This document shows positions 10,446-22,955 of a stretch of 64,000 nucleotides of DNA, one piece after another. Where the stretch lies: positions 1 through 64,000 of the forward strand of contig CASHSZ010000136.1 of NCBI GenBank assembly GCA_949358305.1, read 5' to 3'. The stretch comes from Strigamia acuminata (taxonomy: Eukaryota > Arthropoda > Chilopoda > Geophilomorpha > Linotaeniidae). The notes under the pieces were generated by a model that was not told the DNA's origin, did not search any database, and worked only from the letters and a program-made list of their open reading frames with translations. The stretch's first letter is position 1, and every line of letters starts with the position of its first letter. The position numbers and the translations under genes are program-made.

Positions 10446-10520
10446 GGCCCAGGTGGTCGAGTGGGTAGTCACCCGCCTTACGGAGTCGTGGGTCGTGGGT
10501 TCGAGTCACGACTCTCCCGA
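10446..10520 (+). mobile_element. tRNA-derived SINE head
   Basis: The segment has an A-box TGGTCGAGTGG (10454-10464) and a B-box GGTTCGAGTC (10498-10507) separated by 33 bp, as in polymerase III promoters. The acceptor and T arms do not fold into a proper tRNA, so a SINE is preferred to a tRNA gene. An unrelated body and a T-rich/(TTTA)n region follow. A second example on the other strand lies at 30826-30901. Confidence 0.65.
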
Positions 10521-10781
10521 ATTTTCGTTTCAGTCGATCTTCTTCATATCTACGGGATAAATATTCAAAAAAGACGATGTGTACGTGCCAATTACACATA
10601 CTCCCTTCCCCAGGGCCTGTGGGAGGGGGGGGAGGGGTCGAAAGATTTGATCCCTTTTATTTATTTACTTATTTTTTTTTTTGGGGTTTTATTTAATTTA
10701 TTTACGTTTTAAACTACTTATTCAGTCGTCGTAACTAAACGACGAACGGATCTCTCATCTGTTTTGTTTCTCTATGATATT

Positions 10782-10836
<55 letters not shown>

Positions 10837-10845
10837 TCTATCTAT

Positions 10846-10882
<37 letters not shown>

Positions 10883-11166
10883 TTTTTTTTTAAATTTTTG
10901 AAGGGTTCCACCAACGCCACATCCATCTACTATGTCGTACAAGATCGGAAAACCTCCCGGAGCGGTGACGGAAGCGGATAGTCACGGTCACGCAATTAGG
11001 CGCTCGGTCACGCGCGCGATCATTGCGTTTTATCCATTTTTTCACATCTTTTATTCAAATTTAATAAAATGTCACACTGAATCGATCGAATGCATTAGTT
11101 TAATGGACCGAACGAAAATAAAATTCTACAAACTTTTTCCATAATTTGAGAAAAAGGAAAGAGAAA

Positions 11167-11209
<43 letters not shown>

Positions 11210-11332
11210 CGAAGTGATACAATTGCAAAACAGACAAATAAATAAATAAATGGACGAATGAACCGAATAAATGAATAAACTGAACAGCAAATAAAGTTTT
11301 GTTCCTTTAGGCGCACCCCCTCCCCCCCCCCC
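10521..11332. other. gene-free stretch with microsatellites
   Basis: A (TTTA)n run at about 10781-10880 and a (CA)n run at 11170-11202 dominate. The rest is AT-rich with short chance ORFs. No conserved coding was recognised. Confidence 0.7.
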
Positions 11333-11888
11333 CTAATACTCCATCGAAGCATCACTGTCGTTGATAGTCTTTCCGGCATCCTTTCCCCTCCCGTCGCCAT
11401 CTTCTTCTCCATCGCCTTCGCTTTCCTCCTCCTCTTCGATCTTCTCCAGGCGCTCTCGCCACCTCGCTTCCATACCCAACACAACTCTCTCCGTTCTTGC
11501 CATCATCTCCTCGAATCCTTTTGCCACCGTCTTCTCGATCCTCCTCATCCTTTTCATCACCGCCTTCTCAATCTTGTCCGCAACTATTCTTTCCACCTTC
11601 TTGGCACCTGGTGTCCTTGGTGTCAAGAGCGACCTCTGAAAAACGAGGAAAGAGAATTAACGAATACACAAATAAATAGGTGGGCGGAAATTTTGATAGA
11701 ATACTGACCCTTCTTCTTTTTGCGGGAGTGCCCGCTTTCTTCGAATCCACCGAGCGACGTTTATTAGACGCCCCGGAACAAATGATCGGCGACGGCGGCG
11801 GGGAACAACTCGACGGCGGCGACTTATAGTCGACGCACTGCAAAATGGAGACAGGAGACGACATGGTGGCTTCCATTTTTTCTTCCAT
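11333..11888 (-). CDS. two-exon basic/coiled-coil/acidic protein, family member 1
   Basis: Exons 11888-11709 (60 codons) and 11635-11333 (101 codons with stop), phase-0 GT-AG intron with donor GTCAGT. The protein has 160 aa: a Ser/Pro-rich start, a basic patch at the exon end (KKAGTPAKRRR), then RSLLTPRTPGAKKVERIV, an amphipathic helix rich in Glu/Lys/Arg, and an acidic tail ending DSDASMEY. The gene at 31214-31800 has exactly the same exon lengths (180 and 303 nt) and a similar end (GSDLSME); genes at 26446 and 58422 are more distant relatives. AAAATGGCGTC lies on the minus strand about 110 bp upstream. No known family was recognised; the basic patch could serve nuclear import. Confidence 0.65.
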
Positions 11889-13201
11889 GAAAAAAAAAAA
11901 TAAAAAAAAAAAAAAATGTAATAAAGTGAAAACAAAACACGCGGGATTATGGTTTTAATGTCGGGAACCTGGAAATCGAGACGCCATTTTTGTCAACGAA
12001 ACGTTACATTTTATTACGTTTCAATAACGAGAATGGCCACTTTTGACTGACTAAAAAATTGATAAAAACGATAATTTATGACGAAAAGAAAAAGAAAGAA
12101 AAGACGCTATTCCGGTACTGGGAACCGGGAATTCCCGAAAAAAGAGAAAACAAAAACCCCGCGCGAGACGTCAAACTCAATATCGCTTGGTTTCTGTTGG
12201 CGGCGACAACAACAACGTGGGGGCGGAAAAATAAAAAATGGCTACGCGCGTGGCTCGCCAAATTCCACGTGGATATGCGTTTGGGCGCGTGTTTGAACGT
12301 GCATTTAGGAGTGCGGGTGGGCGAGTTTTGTGTGTGTATGTGTGTATGTGAATATGTGAAATGGTTAACTTACCTTTTAACGTTCTCACACGGTTGGTCG
12401 ACAGTGAGCGAGTGTGAGCAAGTGAGTGGATGAGTCCACGCGACAGATGGCGGCAACGGCCAAACTTATTTATTTATTTTATTTTATTTTATTTTATTTT
12501 TTTTTTTCTTTTTCTTTTTCTTTTAATTAATTAATTTATCAATTATTTTAATAATTCACCAATAAATATTTTTTCTTTAATTTTCACCCATTTTATTTTT
12601 CAAACACGCGCGGTTGTATACACGCGACGCTAGCGACGCGTTTAACCCGGTGTCGGAACCATTAACCACAGCGAAGCAAACGAAGCATCATTGTCTTCCT
12701 CGACTCGCGCATTTACCGTAAGTAAACAATCGATTGTTTCCGGAGGGAATTTGTCCGAATTGAATCAATTCGGCAATTTATCGATCGAGGGTTTGAACAA
12801 TTGTTCGATAGACGAATTTGAGGAGGAGCGAACAAACAAACAAATAATTAGACAGGCGGGCGCGATGAAGCGTAGCGAGTGTTTCTCGCCTCCGTGTTGA
12901 CGGAACGCGACATACATACCAGATTTCGGCAACAACTGTGGCACAATAACTCGAAAACCAACGTCCAATCTAGCCTGACCGAACAACGCAAAACAAAACA
13001 CTACAAAATAAATCAAAATAACGAACAAATAGACGGTAAATTAAAAAATTCAAAACAGAATTTCCAATTTCAAGTTGTTAAATCGTCCTCGATGCAGTGT
13101 TATTGCCGACATCGGGTTTATATGTTCCGTCAACATGCATCCCAGCTTCGACTCAGGTTTCTTCTCCGCTTATTTCGTTCAATTTTTATTATCTCTTATC
13201 T

Positions 13202-13232
<31 letters not shown>

Positions 13233-13255
13233 TTTTTTATATTTTCGTTTCCTAG
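11889..13255. other. spacer between divergent genes; possible 5' UTR exon of the next gene
   Basis: Contains A-rich runs, (TTTTA)n at about 12465-12500 and a strong donor-like ACC|GTAAGT at 12718-12724 that could end a noncoding first exon spliced to the ATG exon at 13256. A CAGATGGCGGC motif lies near 12443. No convincing coding sequence was found. Confidence 0.45.
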
Positions 13256-13433
13256 ATGGCAGACAGTGATGATGAACGATCGCGTCGAATCAGAGGACGG
13301 GGTAGGGCGGCGTGGAGGGGTGTCCCCTCGGTTAACGAGAGGTGGGCGTCGCCCCTACCCCGCCCTCAGCAGTTCGCCCTTAGACGCGACGCCCAACCGA
13401 GGTGAGTAAATTGCAAATTGACACGATTGGTCG

Positions 13434-13464
<31 letters not shown>

Positions 13465-13883
13465 TATTTATTCTTTGTTGCAGCCTTCTGCCGCCACCAC
13501 CACAGCCGCCGATAGTGCGACATCGAATTGCGGCGCTTCGTGCGTCGGCGGAGGCAGGAGGACGCGCGCTTGCAACTGCGCGCGCGATTGGGTCGGTCGA
13601 GTTCGCCGCCCAAGTGGAGGACCCGGCGTTGTCCTTGGTCATGGTGGCCACGGCGGCTGCCGCAGCGGCAATGACTCTGTCGCAGTCGATTGGAGCGACA
13701 CGGGAGTCGGTGGCGGCGGCGGCAGGGGTCGTCGCGTCGGCCAACGGCACTGACCCCAACGTCGTGGCCGCCATTGAAGAGGCTGTCGATGCCGCCGTAG
13801 CCTCATGTGAAGCAGCCGAGGAGGTGCGACGGGCAACTCTGTTCGCGGCCGAGATGGCAACTCGTCATTTCAATTTTATCTAA
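13256..13883 (+). CDS. Ala-rich two-exon protein, unknown function
   Basis: Exons 13256-13401 and 13484-13883, GT-AG intron in phase 2, 181 aa. The ATG follows a 3' splice site (TTTCCTAG|ATGG), so the first intron lies in the 5' UTR. Exon 1 encodes MADSDDERSRRIRGRGRAAW and further basic residues; exon 2 begins with a Pro stretch (LLPPPPQPP), then a long Ala/Val/Glu-rich helical region and ends MATRHFNFI. Strong third-position GC in exon 2 contrasts with the AT-rich flanks. Phase-2 splicing directly after a short first exon is shared with the genes at 33164 and 54539. Function unknown. Confidence 0.6.
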
Positions 13884-13945
<62 letters not shown>

Positions 13946-14475
13946 TCTCAATTTTTAAATTTTAAATTTTCCATGTTCACTCATTTGTAATTTTCCATTT
14001 TCCATGTTAATTTTTAATTTTTTTTTTTCCTTTTTTTTTTGTAAACAACTCGTTTTTATATATATATATATATTTCTTTATTTTTTTTGTGAATAAATCA
14101 TTTTTAATTTTTCAAATCGTTTTCAATTTTAATTTTAATTTTCATAATCATATTTAATCATTAAAACTCGTTTGTAATTGACATGCACATGTTAAATTAT
14201 CTATCGATTATTTTTTTAAATCAATATTGTTAAAATTCAGCATTAAATAAACAAACATAACATAACATCTTTTATACCAGACTAATCGAGATTCAAACAA
14301 ACAAACAAACAAACACGCAAATATTAAATGCTACCACACCAAAACTAAAATAAAATTGCAAGTTGTAAACTCAGAAAAATATAAATTATTATTTTTTATC
14401 AGAAGTATTAAATATAAGCAAAAAAAAAAAAATAGTTTCGATCCGGAAAACTGTTTGTTTGTTTGAAATCTAATA

Positions 14476-14509
<34 letters not shown>

Positions 14510-14807
14510 AAACAAGCACAAAAAGAAATAAAATCGGTGTGTTTTAAACGCAGAACCATGCTTGATTGTTAAAAAGAACAACACCGTAATCAAAAACAAC
14601 ACCAAGAACACCGAAATTATTGTCAGATTAGTAATTCGCTGTGAATGACCGTTGATTGTTTTGGAACGCTGTCCGCAATTTTTAGCGTTTCTCCGCGCGG
14701 ACGTGAAGAGGGCGCCACTCGTGTGACCGAAACAACGACGACACCAAACACACTGACGTCGAGAATTCGAGTAGCTTCGCTGTTTTGTCAGAGTCCACTC
14801 GAACCAG
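13884..14807. other. AT-rich gene-free stretch
   Basis: Poly(A) of about 50 bases at 13891-13941, (TA)n near 14058-14072 and further A runs at 14480-14507. No gene or recognisable repeat was seen. Confidence 0.7.
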
Positions 14808-14884
14808 ACTCGACGTGGACGAGGCTGCCACATTCCACGTGTGCGAGAGAAGACATCGTTGTGATTGGGGGTGCCGAAAAATGA
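14808..14884 (+). pseudogene. fragment related to the thymidine kinase gene at 48.8 kb
   Basis: Reads REDIVVIGGAEK followed by a stop, against EEDVVVIGGAEKY in the intact kinase. About 34 bases (14851-14884) match with four differences. Weaker similarity precedes it after a one-base shift (DEAATF against GEAAF). The zinc-binding C-terminus is absent. The fragment is short, so chance resemblance of a short motif is not fully excluded. Confidence 0.45.
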
Positions 14885-15037
14885 TGCGCTCGAACAACGA
14901 ACAACACGATTGCGTCGCTATCAAACACCGACGTGCCCATTTGTCTGTAAAAAAAGAACGAGTTTTAAAGGAGTGAAATAAATTAAAATTAAATTTAAAA
15001 CATGTATTCGTACATTTGAGGAGCAGATTAGGCGAAT

Positions 15038-18000
15038 TCACTTTTTCTTTCCGGCGCTCGACTTTCCCTTTCCTTTCCTCTTCCTCTTGCTCCTTGCCCG
15101 TTTCTCTTTCTCCTTCCTCGCCAGTTTCTTTTCTTCGTCTTCGCCCTCATCACTTTCCGCATCGTCCTCAAATTCAGAGTTTCTGTAATCTTCGTCGTCT
15201 TCTTTTTCCTCTTCACACCTTTCACCTGTTTCACGCTCTTCTTCCCGGCGTCTCTCTTCTTCACACCCCTTTCCTTCGTCGTTCTCGGGCTCGTCGACGA
15301 CAACAAACCTCTCCTTCATCAGCACCTCATCACCGAACGAGTAATCTTTATTCTGCAAATAAAACGGGAAAATCAATATCTGAAAAGTGTCGACGTAGAC
15401 GCGCGCGGTAGATTCACTCACCAACATGTCGTTCCATTGGTTTAACATCCCCAGCATCCGGAGTATGTGGGTCTGGATGTCGGGATCGTCCCAATACTAA
15501 AAAAAAAATAAAAAAATAAAAAAAATATATACATAAATAAATAAATAAAAATAAAAATAAAAATAAAAATATATATACTTGTTCCGCCTGAACCTGAGCC
15601 CGTATCGTAAAGAGCAGGATATTAAGCGAATGAATGGAGAACCGCATACTCCCATCACGAAAGATTTTCATTTCGTGGTTATCGTCCCAATAGTTGGGAT
15701 CGTTGTTGGGTTCGCTGCCCCCTTCCGCAACGGGAACCACCCTCGATCGCAACACCCGTTCCTCTCCCTGCGCATCGCCTCGTTGAAAAGATGATGAACG
15801 TGACGCCGAATCACCGTCGTTGTCGTCGTCGTCGTCGTTGTCTCCGACGCGCTCTCCCTCTCCCTCTCCCATCCCCGGTGCCCATGCAATGCGATATCTG
15901 TGTTTGACCAACCAGTGGTCCTCTAGTCGGTCAACCACAGGCCTCGCAATGCAGAATGGGCACCGTTTCAGGGCCTTGTGCATTTTTTTCAACTTCTAGG
16001 AAACAGAGAAAAAAATAAATAAATAAATAAAACGAATCGACTAATTGATTAAATACCCACCGGCAACAGGAGATCGGGTCTGCGCGAATAGTCCCGCAGA
16101 TGTTTCCGGACTCTCTTCGAGATTTCATCCTCGCGCTTAACTGCGTCTAGGTGGTGATGTTGGCGCCAATGGCGGTACGCGTCCTCGCTGAAATACCCGT
16201 ATTTCGACACCCCTAAGGTACGCGGGAGAGGAAAGGAAAAAAAAAAATAAAAAAAAAATAAAAATTAGACAAAAAATAAACAAACAAATAAACAAATGTA
16301 TGTTTCTCATTACCCGGTTGTTTGGCGCACAGAGCACAATAAAAGGACTTCCCGCCCTCTGTCCGGAGTTTTTCTCCCTTCTTTCCTTTCCCTCCACCCT
16401 GGCGTCGTTGCCGTGTCGGCACCGCCCCCGTCTCCACCTCCCCCACCTTCCGGAGCACCCATTCCTGGAACTCTCCGAACCGTCGATCCAACTCCATCGA
16501 CAAGTTGGACGGAAGGTTGGACGGAAGCCCACTCGGTCCTGCCCTGCCAGACGGCACCACCGAGCCCTGGGATGCAGATGCCTTTCGTATCTGAAAGAAA
16601 TGGAAGGAACGATTGAACAAACGATCAAAGACAAATAGACCAGACAGGTTACCTTTTCCGTCGACCGCGTGACTCGAGTCTCCGACCTTTTCGACGCGGG
16701 CCGCTTCGACGCGGATCTTCGCGGCTTGGCGATGACACGCGCCAGTTGCTGTTCTTGCGGCGGCGGGGGGGCGATGGGCGCAGATGGTGGCACGGTGAAA
16801 CACGGCGTCGACATAACCGGGCACGGCGCCGACATGACAGGACGTGGCATCGGTGTGAGGATCGGCAACTGCAGCCGTTCCAACCTCACGACGGGGCACA
16901 TTAAAGGCATTTCGCCTAATGTCGCCGTTGGTTGAAGTGGTGGCGACCGCGGCGGTGACAGGTCTGGTGACGACGGGACCGTCACAACGCTTGGCATCGT
17001 CCAAGCGCACCCTGATGTGCTGGGCAACGACTGGAGAAAAAAAAAAAATAAATAAATGAATAAACGAACAAACAGACGGGCAAATAAATATACGATATTG
17101 CACGTCGAATCCAAGTTTGTGCGCGGGTCGGATTCATACGATCAATCCGCTCAATGCGCGCGCGGCAAATTAAATTTGCTGGTTAAATTATAGTGCGCGC
17201 GCGGGAATTATTAATTTACGTCAAATCAACGTGATCGCTTTTCAATTTCAAATTGGAACGCGACCACGTTGGTTGTCAAAATAAAATGGTCAGTTACTAC
17301 GTTACCTCGAATACTTCCTTTTCCACCTTCTCAACGGTCTTCCGTTTCTTTTTCGCACCCCCTTTCCTCACACACTTCCTCTTCTTCGGTGCCGTCGCCG
17401 TCTCCTTCTCCTTTTCCTTCTCCTCCACTGCCTCTTCCACTGCCGTTTCCTTCCACGTCTCCTTCTCCTTTTCCAACTCCACCTCCATCTCAGGCCACAC
17501 TATTCCCATCTCCTCCACTGTCTCTTCCACCACCGTCTCCTTCTCCACCTCCTTCTCCGACACAGTCTCTTCCACCGCCATCTCCTTCTCCTTCCCCGAC
17601 ACAGTCTCTTCCACCGCCATCTCCTTCTCCACCTCCTTCCCCGACACAGTCTCTTCCACCGCCTTCTCCTTCTCCGTCTCCGACACAGTCTCTTCCACCG
17701 CCATCTCCTTTTCCACCTTCTTCTCCGACACAGTCTCTTCCACCGCCTTCTCCTTCTCCGTCTCCGACACAGTCTCTTCCACCGCCATCTCCTTCTCCAC
17801 CTCCTTCCCCGACACAGTCTCTTCCACCGCCTTCTCCTTCTCCGTCTCCGACACAGTCTCTTCCGCCGCCCTCGCCTTCCCCACCTCCTCCACGATCTCA
17901 TCCACAACCCCCCCCACAATCTCATCCGCCGTCCCATCCGTTTCTCTAAAAAAAAAAAATAAATAAATAAATTGTGAGACGTTGCGTGCAAGACCCGAAG

Positions 18001-20604
18001 AGCGCGTGGAACTCACGTTTGTGGCAGGCTCGATGACCACACGGAATGCCCCGTGCTTTGTGATAGGTCCAAGGCACCGTCGTCGTTGGGTCCGTCCTGG
18101 TAAGAAACGAGTAAATATAATTACAAATGTGTGCATAATTAAAAAATAAATAAATAAATAAATAAATAAATAAAAATAAAAAAAGGGGGCCAAAAAGACG
18201 CCCACAATTAAAATGACTAACTTGTAATAAAAAAAAAGAAAAGGAAAAAATTAACCAATAAATGAATTAAATTTAAATAGACCCTGACATTAAATGTGTC
18301 GGTAAAGAGCACGCATTTGATGTGCGCGCCTAACTCGAGATGACGCGCGTTGGTTGGTCGTTTTCACATTTCGTCTGCGCCGATCGTGTCGGAAACATGA
18401 GAGTCAAGAACACTCTTGTAAACTCGACTTTGATTCTTTAGCCTACCGTTGCAGTTGCGGGTTCATGGTCCGGTGCCCCGGAAGACGCGATGCATTGTGC
18501 GACTCGAAACAAGACGGTCGACATGACTTCGGACGCCGCGGTCTGACAGGAAACAAACAAATGTGAATATTCAAACGGATTGAAAAGAAAAAGAAACAAA
18601 ACAGAAAAAAAAATGCATATACTGTATACAGTATATCTGTGATTACTCTGCGGGTCTTTAATAGCGCGCGGGACCATTTATTTTTAAATAGCGCACGGGT
18701 GCGCTATTTACAGATAAACGGTATCCTCGATTTGTACACGTGTCTTCGGTGGGACAATTTTAGTTCACGAATAACGCGCGCGGGCCTCTGATCGTACACA
18801 TGAGAAAATTTGTCCCCAGATAGCGTGTGGATGCACTATTTGGAGATATACGGTATATAATTTCTATTTTTCTAATTCTAATTCACTCACCGTCCCTGCA
18901 TCTCCAACGATGGCCTCCATTATTGCCCGCCTCTCTATCAGCCTATCCACCCGCCTCTCCACCACCCTCTCCACCACCCTCTCCACCAGCCTTTCGTGGT
19001 ACAACACCACCCTGGACTCGGAGGGTTGAGACTCGCTGAATTCCGTGTCTTGGGATTCCTCCAGCATCGGCTCTGTTGGTTGCGATTGCGAGTCGTCCAG
19101 AACCGACTCCACTGCACGTCGTCGAGATGTGTCCATTGTGGCCTGATTAAAAACGAGCAAATATAATAAATAAAAAAATAAAAATAAAAACAAAAAAAAA
19201 ATGAATAAAAATAGAAAAAGAAAAAGAAAAATCAATTAAAAGAAGAAAAAAAAAGGGGGGGAGGATGGGGGGGGGGGGAAGGGAGTGGACACGTAAAACA
19301 AATCGAGACGCGGGGCGTCGAACGACAAAAATTGGACGCGCGTGTTCGCGTATTTTTGCGCGCACAAACATGGGAGAATGGGTCACAATTGCGTCGATCG
19401 CGCCAGAACCAGCAACGAAAGCTTATCCTCGCAAAATTAATTTTGATTATGGGCCAATTCTTTCACTCACCGCCGTCGACGCTTCCACAGTGACCAACCT
19501 CTCGTCCACGTGCGGTTCCGTGTCCTGGAACGATACGAATGTGTATGAATAAATCAGCGTTTAAAAAATAAATAAATAAAATAAAATAAAATAAAAAAAA
19601 ATAAAATAAAACAAAACAAAGAAAGTTTAGAAAAATGGAAAATAGCGGGTCCGTACCCCGGACCGTGCCCATTTCCACGCGGATATTAGAATTTATTCCT
19701 ATCCCGCTGTAGCCCCTCTCCACGGATCTCAGATTTAATTGTCGGAAGAAAAATTTGATTACTACTTTGCAATTGGCATTCGATGCTGTTAAATGGTTGG
19801 AGAATCGGGACCGTTTGTCATTGCTTAAAATTGGCACAGATAAGAGATCGCGCATAAATGGGACAAAAAAAATTAAATTTATGAATGATATGAATCAATT
19901 TTTAATGTCCGCGCGGAAATAAATAAATTATTTTCTATTTTCATTTCGCGAATTGGGCAGAAATATTTATTTATTTATGTGTTTGTTTATCTATTTTTCA
20001 TCAATAATAATAATAATAATATTGTTAATCGTGAGACAATTTTTCCACTCACCGTCATCGTGGTTGCAACTTCGGTTGACCCCTCCTCGGTTTCTAATTT
20101 TTCATTTTCCATCTTCCCACCTTCCGTCTCTTTGTTTGCGTCGGATGTCTGTAAGGGAGAGAAAATAAAAAATAAAAATAAAAATAAAAACATTTTTCGT
20201 TTGTGTCGGCATATTCCGCTCTAAACGCGCGATTTGAAAACGACCACAAATCCGTGCTCGACGACGGTGCGTGGCAACGAGTGGACCAATACGGTATACA
20301 CGTGTGCATATGAATCGATGAATCGTGTATAAATCAATAAATAAAAAATGTATACATTCGTCTAATTTTAATAAACCTCGTTCGCCGTCGATCGGGTAAA
20401 AATCATCCACGTTACACCGCAAACGCTCACTCACGTACACTCCCGCGACCAAACACAAAAATCCATGCGCGTTGTTCGACGACCACACGTGTGCACACGT
20501 ACGACCACGGACGCGATTCATTGACAAAAATATCGCAAAAATTTGTAAAAGCCGCCCAAATTTACCTGCGGAGACGCGACCGAGCATAAACTTCCCGCTT
20601 CCAT
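15038..20604 (-). CDS. 13-exon gene: repeat-rich protein with two zinc-finger-like motifs
   Basis: Deduced minus-strand exons: 20604-20566, 20148-20053, 19524-19471, 19142-18891, 18542-18447, 18096-18017, 17945-17306, 17030-16653, 16590-16314, 16212-16061, 15995-15579, 15496-15422, 15352-15038. All have GT-AG ends and compatible phases (mostly 0), giving about 956 aa. Order: [13 protein letters not shown] start; acidic Ser/Glu segments; [12 protein letters not shown] helix; nine copies of EETVS in a Glu/Lys repeat; Pro-rich region; basic [14 protein letters not shown]; zinc-finger-like CALC with [11 protein letters not shown]; second CPFC-x11-H-x4-H; acidic stretch; two YWDD blocks; Lys/Arg tail. 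The motifs suggest a nuclear nucleic-acid-binding protein (inference). It could be two adjacent genes split at the 17306-17030 intron, because exon 7 also runs into a stop two codons past its donor. A short paralogue lies at 58907-59455. Confidence 0.62.
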
Positions 20605-21173
20605 TTCCAGTTCATGTATGCTCGCTACCAGTTTGTTGACGCGACACCTGTTGGCGATTCCGCGAATGATTTTGATTCAAAGTCTCCGATTTACATCCGT
20701 TTTTTAAGAGCTACGATGTTTTGGTTTTGGAGTCGGCTATGTGATCGTTTTTTAATTAAAAACGAAACAATTTTGGGTCAGACGATAATATTTTGGGCTC
20801 CGTTATAATTTCGAGCGCGCGATCGTGAGCGGGGTGCTGTGGTGCCCACTTCACTCCAGTCGCGTTTAAACAAACCAACAAGTTCGGGTTTTTGTCCCCT
20901 TTACTTATTTGTTTATTTTGGAGTTTTTATCGTGGGTCAAAAACGTTGACCGGAGGCAACGCCACATGCGCAAAAGGGCAATAAAAGTACAAGTTTACTC
21001 GGATGGAGAGAACATTGCGTATATATAATATATATTATATATGTATTTATTTATTTATTTATTTATCTATTTATTCATTTATTTACTATCTACGCGCGGC
21101 CACGTAAATAAATTCAATGGGAACCCCGTGGAATCGTGTGTTGCATTCACGCCCAATAGATGGCGTTGTTTGT

Positions 21174-21217
<44 letters not shown>

Positions 21218-22141
21218 TCTATTTTAATAATGCAGGTGTAACATCCGGTTGGTCCGGCGTGCGACGAGAGACTGGGCGGTGTTTAAGTTTGACTGTTTAT
21301 TATCGACGAATAGAGTAAACAATAAGTAAATTCTTCAAAGACGAAGAACATCGGGAGAAGTGGGTAACACTAAAACTCGATTGAAGCGGGCAAAAAACGC
21401 TAGAGAGGCGCTAATAAATCCGTTTGAGTGACATCGGGTCGTGAAAACGACCTAACTAGCTTCGATTAACTGATAGGAACTAATGGACATTTATTCGAAT
21501 CGATAGTCTAAACGGGCACAAACTGTCTAAAAGCGATGTTGACGGGAGCAGTTCGGGACGGGAATTGATAAAACCCGAAAACAGAGAAGATTCGCAACGA
21601 AAGCAATGGCCGCCGTTGGAAACGACGAGAAATAAGCGTCAGCGGATGGAGACAAATAACATAACGCGAGACGTCTAAACCAAGCAGGAAGGTAAGAAGA
21701 ACGTGCGAGCTTTGTTTTAAATTTTTGCAAACATTAGTATCTCCAGCAGAGATTCGACGGGCGCGTATAACCGTGCGGAGTTAGTGAGCCGGGTCGCGCG
21801 AGTCGACAAACTAGGACGGAGCCCGGGAGGAAAAAAAGCCGCGAAAACAAGCACAACAGGTGAGTAAAATTCGGATGCCTGAGTTCAAATAAATCCCGAG
21901 GAAATAAACTGAAGAGTGTACATTTTTTCTAGGACATTAGCGCGGGTCCATCGGGAAGAGAATAGGACGCACCACGGTCCTCTCACGATTATATTGGAAA
22001 TAGAAAGGGACAACGAGGACGCATTTGTCGACAACGAAGCGACAGAGAGTGGAAAATAGGAAAAGAAGGGCAATTAGATGAGTTCTTTTCACATCACATA
22101 CTCCTGACAGCGTATTAAAAACAGATCGTTCTCATTTTTGC
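20605..22141. other. gene-free stretch with (TTTA)n and an unplaced splice donor
   Basis: (TTTA)n at about 21040-21070 and 21170-21219. An AATAGATGGCG motif lies near 21157. A donor-like CAACAG|GTGAGT at 21859 may end a noncoding exon leading to 22142. No long ORF is present. Confidence 0.5.
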
Positions 22142-22384
22142 AGGAAACACGATGTGCAGACGGTTTGCTACGTGTCATTCTCGGTTGCTCGCGACAGATG
22201 TCACACGGAGTCCTCGCGTCGTTCTCGCGTGTTGACACACATACATACTCGCGCGCGCATACATATAAGGCCACTCGAATTGGTGTTACGGAATCTGGAG
22301 GAAATTCAACGAATTTGCGTGCATTGTTTTTCGCACAACATTGCTGAAGGACCGTTCATCCATCGAAACTACCGGTGCATGTAG
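22142..22384 (+). CDS. possible internal or last exon, Cys/His-containing, unknown
   Basis: Follows a good 3' splice site (ATTTTTGCAG). One frame stays open to a TAG and encodes HDVQTVCYVSFSVARDRC near the start and CVHCFSHNIAEGPF near the end, a C-x2-C-x3-H pattern. The partner exon is not certain; the donor at 21859 is the nearest candidate. It may be part of a decayed gene. Confidence 0.3.
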   Translation, partial: RKHDVQTVCYVSFSVARDRCHTESSRRSRVLTHIHTRARIHIRPLELVLRNLEEIQRICVHCFSHNIAEGPFIHRNYRCM

Positions 22385-22736
22385 AAAAAAACTGATTTAT
22401 GACTTTATTTCTATTTTTCATACAGGTTAACGATGTTAAACCGAGTGAAATAATGCGGATCGAATCTTTTTAATACGAGTTGATTTATTTGGTTTGAACG
22501 AATTGAATTAATTTATCTTGAATTTCAGGTGGAAGAAAAACAAGTGACCGACTAGATATAAAATCGAGTGTGTTCTCGACACCTGGAACGAAACGAGTTG
22601 TTGGATGGGTGAAATATAATCAGAAAATGTATAAATATTTGAATTTTAACCAGACGTTTTATGATTGCAGGATTTTGTTAAACTGATTGATTGATTAATT
22701 GCAACCTAGACGTGGCGTGTTGCCTCCTAGTGGACG

Positions 22737-22955
22737 ATGGTATCAGCTCCTGGTGCGTCAACGAGAAGGACGTGCAGTCTGTGTCTCCTCTACGACGACA
22801 CCGAGTCTGGTCGCTCGAAATGCTGCTCCGTTGCGATGCCGGGCAATGGGCCGCTCAGCACGTACACGCTCGTCGACGGCGCGCGTCCCATCGCTGCGGA
22901 CCCGGGGTGCTGCAAGGAGAAGACAGGCAGACGGATAGATGGAATTAATAATTAA
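22737..22955 (+). CDS. small Cys-rich protein, 72 aa, unknown
   Basis: The ATG follows an acceptor-like CCTCCTAG|TGGACG, matching the local habit of an intron ending just before the start codon. Six Cys occur at residues 13, 16, 29, 30, 58 and 59 (CSLC, CC, CC). No signal peptide is evident, so a secreted knottin-like peptide is not supported. Two other frames are open over the same bases, which weakens the call. Confidence 0.35.
   Translation: MVSAPGASTRRTCSLCLLYDDTESGRSKCCSVAMPGNGPLSTYTLVDGARPIAADPGCCKEKTGRRIDGINN

Noticed and set aside
10446-10520. Functional tRNA gene
   Set aside because: A- and B-boxes are good but the T arm and acceptor arm do not pair, and a related copy at 30826 shares the defects. 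Called a SINE head.
17253-17966. Ser/Pro-rich + strand ORFs over the EETVS repeat
   Set aside because: They are antisense shadows of the minus-strand repeat exon, open only because the repeat has few stops.
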